64,000 bases of DNA from NCBI GenBank assembly GCA_963738835.1, contig CAVTYH010000002.1:186001-250000 (forward strand), given 5' to 3'. Source of the stretch: CAVTYH01 sp963738835. GTDB taxonomy: Bacteria; Planctomycetota; Planctomycetia; Pirellulales; JADZDJ01. Position 1 is the first letter of the stretch; every line of letters starts with the position of its first letter. Below the pieces are notes generated by a model, which was not told the origin of the DNA, ran no database searches, and saw only the letters and a program-made list of their open reading frames with translations. The position numbers were made by a program, and so were the translations under genes. This document shows, piece after piece, positions 45,875 to 55,498 of this stretch.

Positions 45875-47182
45875 ATGACCTGTCGACCGTCGTTCGCCAG
45901 TTTCATTTTTACCGCCTGCCTGGTGGTCTTTGCCGGCGGCCGGCTTGTAGTTCGCGCCGCAGATCATCCAGTCGACGAAGCCAAGGTGCGTGCCGCTGGC
46001 ATCCGCCGGCTCGAAAGCCGGCGGTTGGTGCTGTACACCGATGTGCCGTCGTCGCAGGAAATCGACGAGTTGCCGCAGGTATTTGATCAGGCGTTTAATT
46101 TGTGGTGCCGATATTTCGGCATCGATCCGGATCGTCACAAGAGCTGGCGGATGCGCGCCTCACTGATGGATGAACCGACTCGATTTGAGGCCGCAGGATT
46201 GTTGACCGCCGATGTACCCAAATTTTTCAATGGATACACCCGCGATCATGAATGTTGGCTGAATAATCAAACCAGTCCGTACTACCGCCGGCATCTGCTG
46301 CTGCACGAGGGCGTGCATGGCATCATGTTTACCCTGCTGGGCGACAATGCACCCCCGTGGTACATGGAGGGTATGGCCGAACTGTTGGCCACACACCGCT
46401 GGGCAGGTGGTCACTTAGAGTTGCCGTATTTTCCAAAGCGCCCCGACGAGGTCCCGAAGCTCTCGCGGATCGAGATTGTGCAAACCGATTTCGCCAACCG
46501 TCGGGCGAAACAATTTGGCGACGTGATGGCCTACGACAGCCGCGACCATCTGCACGTGGAACCGTACGCTTGGTCGTGGGCCGCGGCCGCGTTTCTGGAT
46601 GGCCATCCGCATTATCGTAATCGGTTCCGCAAGCTGATTTCTCTGCTCAATGAACCGCACGATTTCAATGCGAAATTTTGGGAAGCGTTTGGCGATGACG
46701 CGAAGCCCCTGGCCGAGGAATGGCAAGTGTTCGTCGCCGACATCACACACGGATACGATTTCGAACGCACAGCCATCGATTTTACACCGGGCAAGCCAAT
46801 TGCAGGCAGTTCCGCGAAGATCGAAGTACAGGCCGATCGCGGTTGGCAAAACAGTGGCCTGCAGTTTGACGCTGGCAAAACTTACAAACTGGCTGCCGGT
46901 GGGCGATATCAAGTTGCCGACAAGCCGAAACCGTGGATCAGCGAACCGAACGGCGTTTCGATTCGATATATTCAGGGTCGGCCTTTGGGCATCTTGCTTG
47001 CCGCGGTGCGACCCGAGAATTCAAACGGTGGCGCGAACGCTTTTCTCAAACCGATTGTCGTGGGCTTTGGCACGGCAATTATTCCCGCTGAATCCGGCAC
47101 GCTGTATTTCAAAATCAACGATTCGGCCGGCGAACTAAGCGACAACGCTGGACATGCGGATGTGACTATTACCGCGGATTGA
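45875..47182 (+). CDS. exported gluzincin-like peptidase with C-terminal PA-IL-like domain
   Basis: A 435-residue exported protein with a signal peptide (FIFTACLVVFAGGRLVVRA). The metallopeptidase core contains HLLLHEGVHGIMF near residue 143, an HExxH-type zinc motif with Gly-Val in the middle, and WYMEGMAELLATHRW near 165, which offers the third ligand Glu. The remainder of the catalytic domain is helical. Residues 290-435 are beta-rich with GWQNSGLQFDAGKTYKLAAG and LYFKINDSAGELSDNAG, like a calcium/sugar-binding PA-IL lectin domain. The substrate is unknown; envelope or extracellular action is expected. Confidence 0.75.
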   Translation: MTCRPSFASFIFTACLVVFAGGRLVVRAADHPVDEAKVRAAGIRRLESRRLVLYTDVPSSQEIDELPQVFDQAFNLWCRYFGIDPDRHKSWRMRASLMDEPTRFEAAGLLTADVPKFFNGYTRDHECWLNNQTSPYYRRHLLLHEGVHGIMFTLLGDNAPPWYMEGMAELLATHRWAGGHLELPYFPKRPDEVPKLSRIEIVQTDFANRRAKQFGDVMAYDSRDHLHVEPYAWSWAAAAFLDGHPHYRNRFRKLISLLNEPHDFNAKFWEAFGDDAKPLAEEWQVFVADITHGYDFERTAIDFTPGKPIAGSSAKIEVQADRGWQNSGLQFDAGKTYKLAAGGRYQVADKPKPWISEPNGVSIRYIQGRPLGILLAAVRPENSNGGANAFLKPIVVGFGTAIIPAESGTLYFKINDSAGELSDNAGHADVTITAD

Positions 47183-47278
47183 GAACGGAATGCAGCCGGT
47201 TGACGATCTGTCACCTGGCGTCCACAATTACCCGCTCACTTTTTTCCGCTTTCCGAATTCTGTATTCCGCCTTTGCCA

Positions 47279-48526
47279 ATGAACTTCATCGAAAAATACG
47301 ATCCGGACGTTTGGGCGGCAATCGACGCCGAGGCGAAGCGTCAGCAAGACGGCCTGGAGATGATCGCCAGCGAAAACTATGTGAGTCCGGCGATCATGCA
47401 GGCGGTCGGTAGCGTACTCACTAACAAATATGCAGAAGGCTATCCCGGTCGGCGGTATTACGGCGGTTGCGAGCATGTTGATGTGGTAGAAACTCTGGCT
47501 CGCGACCGTGCCAAACAACTATTTGGCGCCGACCATGCCAACGTGCAACCGCATTCCGGTAGCCAGGCGAACTTTGCGGTATATCTCACCGCGGTGCAGC
47601 CTGGCGATACGGTGTTAGGGCTCGATCTCGCGCACGGCGGGCATTTGACGCACGGCATGAAGCTGAACATTTCAGGGATGCTGTACCACTTCGTGGCTTA
47701 CGGGGTAACGCGAGATACGCAGCGGCTCGATTTCGATCAGGTGGCCCGGCTGGCGCGTGAGCACAAGCCGAAATTGATTGTCGCCGGCGCTACGCGCCTA
47801 TCCGCGTGAAATTCCGCATGCCAAGTTTGCTGAGATTGCCCGCGAAGTTGGCGCGAAGCTGTTTGTTGACATGGCACACTACGCCGGGCTTGTTGCCGCT
47901 GGCTTGCACGATAACCCGGTGCCGGTCGCAGATTTCGTCACGACAACAACCCACAAAACGTTGCGTGGACCACGGGCTGGTTTGGCAATGTGCAAAGCCG
48001 ATTACGCCAAAGACCTTGATCGCAACGTGTTTCCCGGCATTCAAGGCGGCCCGCTGATGCACGTCATAGCCGGCAAAGCGATTTGCTTCGGCGAGCGCAG
48101 CAGCCGGAATTCAAGAAATACGCGCAGCGGATTATCGACAACGCCAAAGCGCTGGCCGATGCATTGATGAAAGATGATCTGCGATTGGTCAGCGGCGGCA
48201 CCGATAATCATCTGATGCTGGTCGACGTCACCACACTGGGAATCGGCGGCAAACTGGCCGAAGCCGCGCTCGACAAGGCGGGTATCACCGTGAACAAAAA
48301 CATGATTCCCTACGACGAGCGAAAGCCGATGGATCCGTCCGGCGTTCGCATCGGCACGCCGGCGCTCACCACGCGTGGCATGGGACCTGATGAAATGCGC
48401 ACCATTGCCGGTTGGATTCTCCGGGCTTTACGATCCGCGAGCGATGATGTCGCCTTGGCAAAAATTCGCGGAGAAGTATCGGAGCTTTGCAAGCAATTCC
48501 CCGTGCCGTCGGCACGCGTCTCTTAA
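47279..48526 (+). CDS. glyA: serine hydroxymethyltransferase GlyA (interrupted)
   Basis: A 415-residue PLP enzyme making glycine and methylene-tetrahydrofolate from serine. The three reading-frame segments are collinear: IASENYVSPAIMQAVGSVLTNKYAEGYPGRRYYGG, HSGSQANFAVYL and LDLAHGGHLTHG; then AHYAGLVAAG and the PLP lysine in TTTTHKTLRGPRAG; then SGGTDNHLMLVDV and GVRIGTPALTTRGM. The breaks near 47800 (one extra base) and 48094 (one missing base) cancel, so the overall length is normal. The gene is usually essential, which argues for sequence error. The ATG starts the conserved N-terminus. Confidence 0.92.
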
Positions 48527-48548
48527 GCTACAACCGCCGGATTTCTCT

Positions 48549-49292
48549 TTATGCGGAGAGTTCGCGCAAGAATTCGCGCGTGACTGGGTTCTGCGGATTT
48601 TCGAAAATCTGCGTCGGTGGCCCATTCTCGGCCACCAAGCCTTCGTGAAAAACGTGAACCGTTTTCGCCACCCGACGGGCGAAATTCATCGCGTGGGTCA
48701 CCACGATCATCGTCTGCCCTTCGGCCGCCAAATCGGACATCACTTCGAGAACTTCGGCGGTCATGCGCGGATCGAGCGCACTGGTCGGCTCGTCGAACAA
48801 CATGGCTCGCGGCTGCATGGCCAGCGCCCGAGCGATGGCGACTCGCTGTTGCTGACCGCCGGAAAGTTTATCGGGGTGCACGTCGAGTTTTTCGGCCAAT
48901 CCAACCCGGTCGAGCAAAGTTTTGGCCCGATCGATGGCAGCATCTCGCGATATTCGCAGCACTCGAATCGGCGCTTCGATCACGTTCTGCAGCACGGTCA
49001 AATGCGGAAATAAATTGAACTGCTGAAAAACCATGCCCAGTTGTTGCCGCACAGCACGTAATGTTCGGAGCGAATTGCGATCGTCATTGCCCGGCAACAA
49101 CTGATGCTCACCGACGCGCACTTCGCCGCCTTGAAAGGCTTCGAGTCCATTCAAGCAGCGCAGAAATGTACTTTTGCCGCCGCCGGACGGCCCGATGATG
49201 GCGGCGACTTCTCTTTGCGCCACGGTCAAAGAAATTCCACGCAGCACGGCTAAAGAACCGTGGTTTTTTTGCAGATTGGACGTTGCAATCAT
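48549..49292 (-). CDS. polar amino-acid ABC transporter ATP-binding protein
   Basis: A 247-residue GlnQ/HisP-type ATPase. Walker A is GPSGGGKST at residues 33-41, the Q-loop is MVFQQFNLFPHLTVL, the signature is KLSGGQQQRVAIARAL near 142, Walker B is AMLFDEPTSALDP near 163, and the switch is VVTHAMNFARRVA. The pattern FPHLTVLQNV is characteristic of polar amino-acid importers. Its ATG overlaps the stop of the binding-protein/permease gene by four bases, so the two subunits are coupled. Confidence 0.93.
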   Translation of the reverse strand: MIATSNLQKNHGSLAVLRGISLTVAQREVAAIIGPSGGGKSTFLRCLNGLEAFQGGEVRVGEHQLLPGNDDRNSLRTLRAVRQQLGMVFQQFNLFPHLTVLQNVIEAPIRVLRISRDAAIDRAKTLLDRVGLAEKLDVHPDKLSGGQQQRVAIARALAMQPRAMLFDEPTSALDPRMTAEVLEVMSDLAAEGQTMIVVTHAMNFARRVAKTVHVFHEGLVAENGPPTQIFENPQNPVTREFLRELSA

Positions 49293-50828
49293 GGCTTGCC
49301 CTCCGCCGCCAGACGTCGTTCACTCCAACGAGCAAAAACGGAAAGTGGCACACTCATCAGCATATACAGTACCGCGGTAATGCCAGCGAGTTGGACAATG
49401 GCACCCGTGCTGAGCGCCAAAATCGAATAGCGCTTGGTCAATTCGACAATCGTGATGACTGAGCAAACCGATGTGTCTTTGAACAGCGCGATGAAATCGT
49501 TGGTGACCGGTGGAATCACAATGCGAAACGCTTGCGGCAGAATGATTCGGCGAATGGCTTGACCGCGCGTCATGCCCAGTGCCAACGCGGCTTCCATCTG
49601 GCCGCGCGGAATGGCTTGCAAGCCCGCCCGGTAAATCTCAGCTTCATACGCAGAATAGTTGATCGCCAGTCCAGCGATGCCCGCCACAAGTGCTGGCAAT
49701 GCCAAGCCAATCTTCGGCAGTAAAAAAAAGATGGCGTACAACTGCAACATCAGCGGCGTGCCACGCAGAATTTCCACATAACCACCGAGCGGCTTGGCGA
49801 TGAACCAGGGGCCATATAGCCGACCGATCGCCACGCCAATGCCGACGGCGATTGCCAGGGGAAACGCGATAACCGAAAGAAAAATAGTCATGCCCGCCGA
49901 TTCGAGCAACACAGGGAGGTTTGTAGCTAAAATCTGCCAAAACGAAAGCGATTCGGCGGCTGGTGTTTCACCGACGTCGCGAAGCATCAACATCTGAGAT
50001 CGACCATCGAGATCCCAATGGTCGTACAGTTGTTTGAGCCGACCATCTACGATGATCTTCTTCAGAGCAGCATCGAGTGCTTCAAGCAGGCGTGGTTGAT
50101 CTTGGGCAACAAGTGCCACGTAATATCCACCGTCGACTGGCCAGCCAGCCAGTTTCAACTCTGGAAATCGATCGACGTAGTAATCGGCAACACTATCGTC
50201 GGCAATGGTGGCATCCAACACGCCGGTTTGCACGTGTTCCATTGCGTTAGTGTTGCCGTCGTAGCGGATGACCTCGACTTGGTAACCCTCTTTGTCGTGC
50301 AATTCTGTTAGACGATCGTCCGCTTCAGATCCACCCAATACGCCCACTCGCCAGGGACTGCCGTCTGGCTTGCCAGTTTTGAGTTGTTTCCAGGAGTCAA
50401 TGGAGCTATTTCTGCGCCATCAACTGCAGTCCAAAAGCATAATACGGGCGCGTGCAGAGGTAATCGCGCACACGAGCAGGGGTGCGCTCAAAACCATTCA
50501 GGGCCACATCGATCTGGCTATCGAGCATTTGCGGCACTTTTTCCCATTGACCCGGCTCAAATTGGGCTTTGACTCCCAATTCGCTGGCAAGCAAATCCGC
50601 CAGATCGACTTCAAAACCGATCCGATGTTTTGGATCTTTTGGATCGGGAAAGACGAACGGCGCACCACCCTCTTCGTCGCCGCCCCAGATGAGCGTGCCG
50701 CGGCGGTGGATTTCGTCCAGCGCGTCAGCTGCGGCGGCTTGTGTGCAAAGCGTCGCGATGAAGCTTGCAGCGGCAAGAATAGTCCAGAATAAATCGCGGC
50801 GGATGAACGCGTAACGTGAGTCAGGCAT
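49289..50828 (-). CDS. amino-acid ABC transporter, fused binding protein and permease (interrupted)
   Basis: About 512 residues. A signal sequence (FWTILAAASFIATLCTQAAA) leads to a periplasmic binding domain of the SBP_bac_3 type (GTLIWGGDEEGGAPFVF, GFEVDLADLLASELG, then VGVLGGSEAD and DATIADDSVADYYV). A HisM/GlnP-type permease domain follows (LLESAGMTIFLSVIAFPLAI, EILRGTPLMLQLYAIFFLLP, EIYRAGLQAIPRGQMEAALALG, FKDTSVCSVI). The frame breaks near 50409, after LMAQK, where one extra A in an AAA run explains it. Such fusions dispense with a separate binding protein. It partners the ATPase downstream. Confidence 0.88.
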
Positions 50829-50942
50829 TAATCGGAAAGCTGGTTTGCGAGATGTGAAGGACGTCAGTTGCAGCTACGATTCGCCTTCATTTGCGTTAAT
50901 TCGCGGAGAATGTCAATATCGGCGCTATTCCGACACGCGCCG

Positions 50943-52799
50943 TCAGGTTTTCAATCGCCCGAGTTGCCACGCGCCAGCCGATTCAAGTTCGTGGCGCAGT
51001 CGATCAACATCGGCTTGCAAAGACGACAGTTTCGCGGCGTACTCGTGAATTGTCGCGGCAGGCGTAGCAAACTCCTCAAACAGCGATCCCAGTGCAACAT
51101 CCGGCGTCAAACGTTCCACGAGTTTTGTCAATTCTCGATTCAACCCGCGCTGCAGTTGCCAAGCCAGGACACCCCGCAGCAACAATCCCCACACGGCGAT
51201 CCAAAGAGCCGATTGAATTAAGTAATCAAGACCCAAGAGTGGCCGTGAAGGTTCGAGCCACAAGTGTTCATAGAAAAAGTTTTTTGCCAGCCGCCAGAGC
51301 AATACCGCCGGCAGCGCGATGAACAGCAGTTCGACGAGACCGTGTAAAACCTTGCCGGCGCGGCGGGCGGCACGGCATTGAATGGCACTGGAAATTTCGC
51401 CTTCGACATACTGATGGAGTCGGCGAGCGGCTAGCGAGATCGACTCCTCGTCACTAACTGATTTCCCCTTCAAACTATCCTCTCTCGCCAGAGAAAAAGG
51501 ATTTGCAGTTGAGCTAATTTTTTCAATTCCTGCATCGCGTGCAAATCCTGACAGTACGCTTTGAGATTGGGCCAATTCACCTGGCGATATTCCTAATTCG
51601 GCCAGATCGAGCCAGCTCGATTCGGCCAACGATTCTCGAATGCGGTCAGCAACGGCTTTTCCGGCGCCAATTCCACCAGTGACCAACATCGGGCCCAACC
51701 CCCGCGCACGAAGTGCCGGAAGAATAGCAAGCCATGATCGAGCCGATCCGAGCAGCCGCAAAAATCCGGCGAACGGTCCCCAGCTCCAACGCAGCGTCAC
51801 TTCACGGAACAATCGGGCCCGCCAAATCCCCTGATTCCCACGCAACTGATCTTCAAGCCGATGTCGCACTTGCCCGAAAAGCCGAGCCCGTTCTTGTTCA
51901 ACCGTTGCCACCAATTTGTGTACGCCAGGAAGAGCAACTTCGGTCTCACACCGCACCTCATTTAGAAACCAGGAGAGCAAGTCGAGGGCATTGGCCCGTA
52001 AGATGCGATGTCGAGCGCGGGCATTCAACTGCTCGCTTAAATAATCGACAAGTTTGGCAAACTCTTGTGGCAGCGGCAACCGTTGTTCGGTGCGTTCGAG
52101 CGCCGCTTCGCTATCGATGCGAAACATCTGCGGCACGCTGAAACCCTGCGATTCCAAATGCCGCTGCCAATCGGCTGTGATATCGGCATCTACCCCGGAG
52201 TGCGTTTGCACGAAAACCGCTTGACGACCGGGGGCGTGTCGCAGCAGTTCATCGGCCACGCGCTGCGTCTTGTATTTCTGGGCGGTGCCGGTACACAACA
52301 GCACATCGCAACGGGGCAGAACCCGGCGGAGGATTTCAAGATTACGATTCTCTGTGGCGTGTCCGTCCGAATCTTGCGTATCCGGGTCGGGGCAATCGAC
52401 TAGAATCATCTGGTTCAACAACGGGACGGCCAAATGGTGAATTTCGGGTTGGCAATCGTCGAATTGCAAGAACGATGTCTCGACATCAGGATGGGCCAGC
52501 ACGACGGGCCGCGTTGTCGTGGGTCGTACGACGTCGCCCGCCTGGCAAACGCGCTGGCCAATCAAAGCATTCAGCAGCGTGCTTTTGCCGGTACCCGTGC
52601 CACCGACCACTCCGACGACCAGCACGCGATCCAAATTGACCCGCAGTTCTTCTAGCCGTGGCGAAATGCGTGTCCACAATGATCGGGCTTTCTCGAACGG
52701 CGGCCACGAGGGAGAGGCTTCCACCCAGCGATGCACGCCGGCAACCAGCCGATCGAACTCAGCCAAACGCAGTTCGGCGGACCAATCGGCAGTTGGCAT
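50943..52799 (-). CDS. membrane-anchored P-loop GTPase (second of a pair)
   Basis: About 618 residues. The G domain has GVVGGTGTGKSTLLNALIG near residue 65 (G1), TTTRP as a possible switch I and VDCPDPDTQ near 135 as G3. A clear G4 (N/T-KxD) is not evident, although FVQTHSGVDAD lies where it is expected. A helical middle follows, with two hydrophobic regions (about 475-495 and 515-535) and a C-terminal coiled coil ending LRHELESAGAW. The layout resembles dynamin-like or 50S-ribosome-binding GTPases. I chose MPTADW because the longer frame's first residues come from a ggtgagtggtgagtgag repeat. It follows the first GTPase of the operon. Confidence 0.75.
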   Translation of the reverse strand: MPTADWSAELRLAEFDRLVAGVHRWVEASPSWPPFEKARSLWTRISPRLEELRVNLDRVLVVGVVGGTGTGKSTLLNALIGQRVCQAGDVVRPTTTRPVVLAHPDVETSFLQFDDCQPEIHHLAVPLLNQMILVDCPDPDTQDSDGHATENRNLEILRRVLPRCDVLLCTGTAQKYKTQRVADELLRHAPGRQAVFVQTHSGVDADITADWQRHLESQGFSVPQMFRIDSEAALERTEQRLPLPQEFAKLVDYLSEQLNARARHRILRANALDLLSWFLNEVRCETEVALPGVHKLVATVEQERARLFGQVRHRLEDQLRGNQGIWRARLFREVTLRWSWGPFAGFLRLLGSARSWLAILPALRARGLGPMLVTGGIGAGKAVADRIRESLAESSWLDLAELGISPGELAQSQSVLSGFARDAGIEKISSTANPFSLAREDSLKGKSVSDEESISLAARRLHQYVEGEISSAIQCRAARRAGKVLHGLVELLFIALPAVLLWRLAKNFFYEHLWLEPSRPLLGLDYLIQSALWIAVWGLLLRGVLAWQLQRGLNRELTKLVERLTPDVALGSLFEEFATPAATIHEYAAKLSSLQADVDRLRHELESAGAWQLGRLKT

Positions 52800-52831
52800 A
52801 GGTGAGTGGTGAGTGAGTGGCAGGTGAATGG

Positions 52832-54759
52832 TCATTGGCCCATCGTAAAGCTGCGGCCGGTGGTCGCGTGGCGCAACGCCACGGTCAACTCTTCGGCACA
52901 GATGCGTTCGGGGGTTTCACTCGCAGCTGCCAAATGGATTAATCGCTCCACGACAGGCCCCAGCACCAAGTCGTCTAGCGTTTTTGTAAGCAATTTCACA
53001 CGTTCCTCGTAAAATCGAGCAAACAGGCCGCTCAGCAGGGTTCTGAGTGCCAATTGGCCGGTCGGAACCGTAACGGCTTCGCCAGCCGCGGCGGTCGCTG
53101 TGCCCACGGCGACGTCGCCGACCCATGAGACGGCGTAATGGCCGGCCGCCATTTCAACGCCATGAGCGCCAACCACTGCTAGACCAATACTCAACGCGGG
53201 CCGAACAACCGCCGTTGCCACCAGTGCCCAAGTGACCCCCTTCACCAACGCCGGATTTTGTTGATCAAAGGCATTGAGTTGCTCTCGAATGAATTGCCGA
53301 TATCCGTCGGTCATCAGCGGGGCTGCCTTGTGACGCCTTTCCAGCTCGGCGAACAACCGCGATCGCTCAAGACCGCCAAGGACCTGAGTCAATTCTTGCG
53401 CCAAAATTGCATTGCCGCCACGACGGAGCAATTCCAATTGATCGAGCTTGCCAGCCAATGCCGTTTGCAATCTGTCGAGTTCTACCCGGCGAAAACGGGC
53501 CAAGTCAGCCTCAGGATCATGCCGCCACCAGCGAGTGACTACCTCGCCGACTTTTCGATAGGCACCGTGAACCCAGCGATCGAACCGCGTGCGGCGAGCT
53601 TCCAGCCATTGCCAAATCTCATTCCACACTAGGTGCCGCGGTAGATCGGGCAGCTCGACATCTTGCTTGCGGATATCGTGATCTAAAAGGTCGCGGGCGG
53701 CAGCGTACTGGGCGGCCTGCCGATCAATAGTGTGCAGAAAGGCGGGGATTCCCTCACTGGGATCGACGATACGCCGCAAGCTCCCGGCGAGTGATTGAAT
53801 TTTAATGGCGTCGAACTGCAAATCGGCAAGGTCGTCTCGCAAATCCGTCGCGCCGGCCGACAGCGAATAAAATGGTAAGCGGTTCTTTTCGGCCGCCCCG
53901 GGATCCCAGGGCACTGCATAGACCGCGGAGGGTTGCACGCCGGTTTCGCGGGCGAAATGGTCGAGCCAGCCCTGACACAACTCCTGCTGCCGCGGCCAAT
54001 GAACCATGTTGAAGACGACAATGACGGTTTTATCCACCTTGGCGGCTTCGCGAAAGAATTCACGAACTGCGGCGTCGTTGTACTTCTGTTGCGTGAGAAT
54101 GCACACCAGTACGTCGGCGGCATGCCGCACCAACTCCGCCCGGCGCCAGTTGGCTTTCAGCGTGCCGTCGATGTCAGGCGTATCCAGCAGCAGGAGTCGG
54201 GGTGATTGGCTGCCTGTCGGATCGTCGTGCGCAAACAGCAAATGATCGGATCCTTCGTCAAGCGGATCGTTTTCGCTGTGCCACGACCGAACTTCGAAGT
54301 CGGGAAAGATGTCAGCCAGCTCCTGCCGAGCAGAAAACCCTCGCGGAACAACACACACTGGATGGCGCGTTTGCGTGGCATTCGGATGCGAGCGGCTTAC
54401 GGTGCCGCCTGCTAAATGATTGAATACCACGCTTTTTCCTGTGTTCGTGCCGCCGGCCACGGCCACAATTAGAAACGGCGCTTGCTGAAGCTGGGGCAGA
54501 AGCTTTTGGAACAGCGTCCGTGCCAAGCGGCCGATGAGGGGGCCGGCACACCAAGTTCATTCGCCAGCGGTTCCAAGGCCCGCAATGCAGCGGCCAACTC
54601 AGCCACTTGTGCCGATAAATGGCGGTAGCTAATTGACCGGGGGTTCAGAGTTCGGACGTCAGCGTTCAGGGCTCGGTCTTTACAATTCAGAGTTCGATGG
54701 CCCCGGGCAGAAGCCGAGGGTTGCCGCCAAAACGATTCACCAATGTCGATCAGGCTCAC
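52832..54759 (-). CDS. P-loop GTPase (first of a pair; interrupted)
   Basis: About 642 residues. G1 is AVAGGTNTGKSVVFNHLAGG, switch I is probably NATQTRHPV, and G3 is LLDTPDIDGTLKAN. A VFNMVHW strand lies in the G4 position without a standard NKxD. A long helical region follows, with small hydrophobic segments near the C-terminus (WALVATAVVRPALSIGLAVVG). The frame breaks at about 54527, where one base is missing between AWHG and LFQKLLPQL. Part of the N-terminus (54637-54695) is encoded by a gaactctga-type simple repeat. It overlaps the upstream membrane protein gene by 23 bp. Confidence 0.72.
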
Positions 54760-55288
54760 AAGCGCCGGCGGCTTGCCACCAGGCCATGAGCGATGTTTTC
54801 AGGAAGCTTCCTAGCAAAAAGCCGAAGAATCCTCCTAATACCGCAAACGAGACCGATCCGACAATCAGGCCGGCATTGGAACCGTCTGTTAACTCAGCCA
54901 GCACAATCACGCCCAGCCAAGCGCCGACGCCGACGCCAATCAGCGTCGTCGCCCGAATGATCCAACCCAGCGGCGTTCGCTGATGCAGTCGTGAAATGCC
55001 CGAATCAGATCGAGTCCGCTGCACAGCCTGCTCAGCGAAATCAACCGGGGGATGTTCGGGTGCGCGGCTGGGAGCACCATCCCGAAGCGAAGTCCCCAGA
55101 GCATTTCCGACCACATGCAGACCCACAATCACTAGGCCCATGACCAGTCCGGCCGATGCCAACGGGCCGATGACACCCATGACGGCAAACAGCACCGCCA
55201 AGAGCGCCACAACGCCCAGCAGAGTCCGCAAGCGGAACTGCGGAAAACGCAGTACGCGGCCTTCATCAAAAACGGGTCCAACAGCCAT
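54737..55288 (-). CDS. membrane protein leading the GTPase operon
   Basis: About 183 residues. Hydrophobic segments lie near residues 20-40 (TLLGVVALLAVLFAVMGVIG), 42-63, 118-135 and 145-168, with a polar loop between the pairs. The N-terminal MAVGPVFDEGRVLRFPQFRLRTLL is basic near the membrane. I start at this ATG because the longer frame enters the terminator region. The gene overlaps the first GTPase and probably gives a membrane partner for the pair. No family is recognised. Confidence 0.7.
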   Translation of the reverse strand: MAVGPVFDEGRVLRFPQFRLRTLLGVVALLAVLFAVMGVIGPLASAGLVMGLVIVGLHVVGNALGTSLRDGAPSRAPEHPPVDFAEQAVQRTRSDSGISRLHQRTPLGWIIRATTLIGVGVGAWLGVIVLAELTDGSNAGLIVGSVSFAVLGGFFGFLLGSFLKTSLMAWWQAAGACEPDRHW

Positions 55289-55360
55289 ATCTCGATTATA
55301 AGGCCGCCAGCGCCACAGAACCAACACCACGTCCAACGCGAATCTAACGACAGGGAGAAT

Positions 55361-55392
55361 AAAAAACCCGCCGAGATTTATCCCTCGGCGGG
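55361..55392 (-). terminator. intrinsic terminator between leader ORF and GTPase operon
   Basis: On the minus strand cccgccgag-ggataaat-ctcggcggg is followed at once by six Ts. The stem is nine perfect GC-rich pairs. It lies between a 9-codon ORF (55469-55498) and the first structural gene of the operon (start 55288), the position of an attenuator. It could also simply end an independent short transcript. Confidence 0.8.
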
Positions 55393-55468
55393 CTTGCCGC
55401 ATCTGGTCGGCAGTAAGAATGCTGGACGAAGTGCAGAATCGCGGAAGAGTCGCCCACGCAGCGGCCCC

Positions 55469-55498
55469 TCACAAGCACTGGCCCGGTGGATCTAACAT
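55469..55498 (-). CDS. 9-codon leader ORF, possible attenuator peptide
   Basis: The peptide is M-L-D-P-P-G-Q-C-L. AGGAGGG lies six bases upstream of the ATG, the strongest ribosome site seen in the window. The stop is 77 bases before the intrinsic terminator at 55361-55392. There is no run of one regulatory codon, although adjacent Pro-Pro codons could slow ribosomes. The segment gtgggc just after the stop can pair with gcccgc in the terminator stem, a possible antiterminator. Confidence 0.45.
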   Translation of the reverse strand: MLDPPGQCL

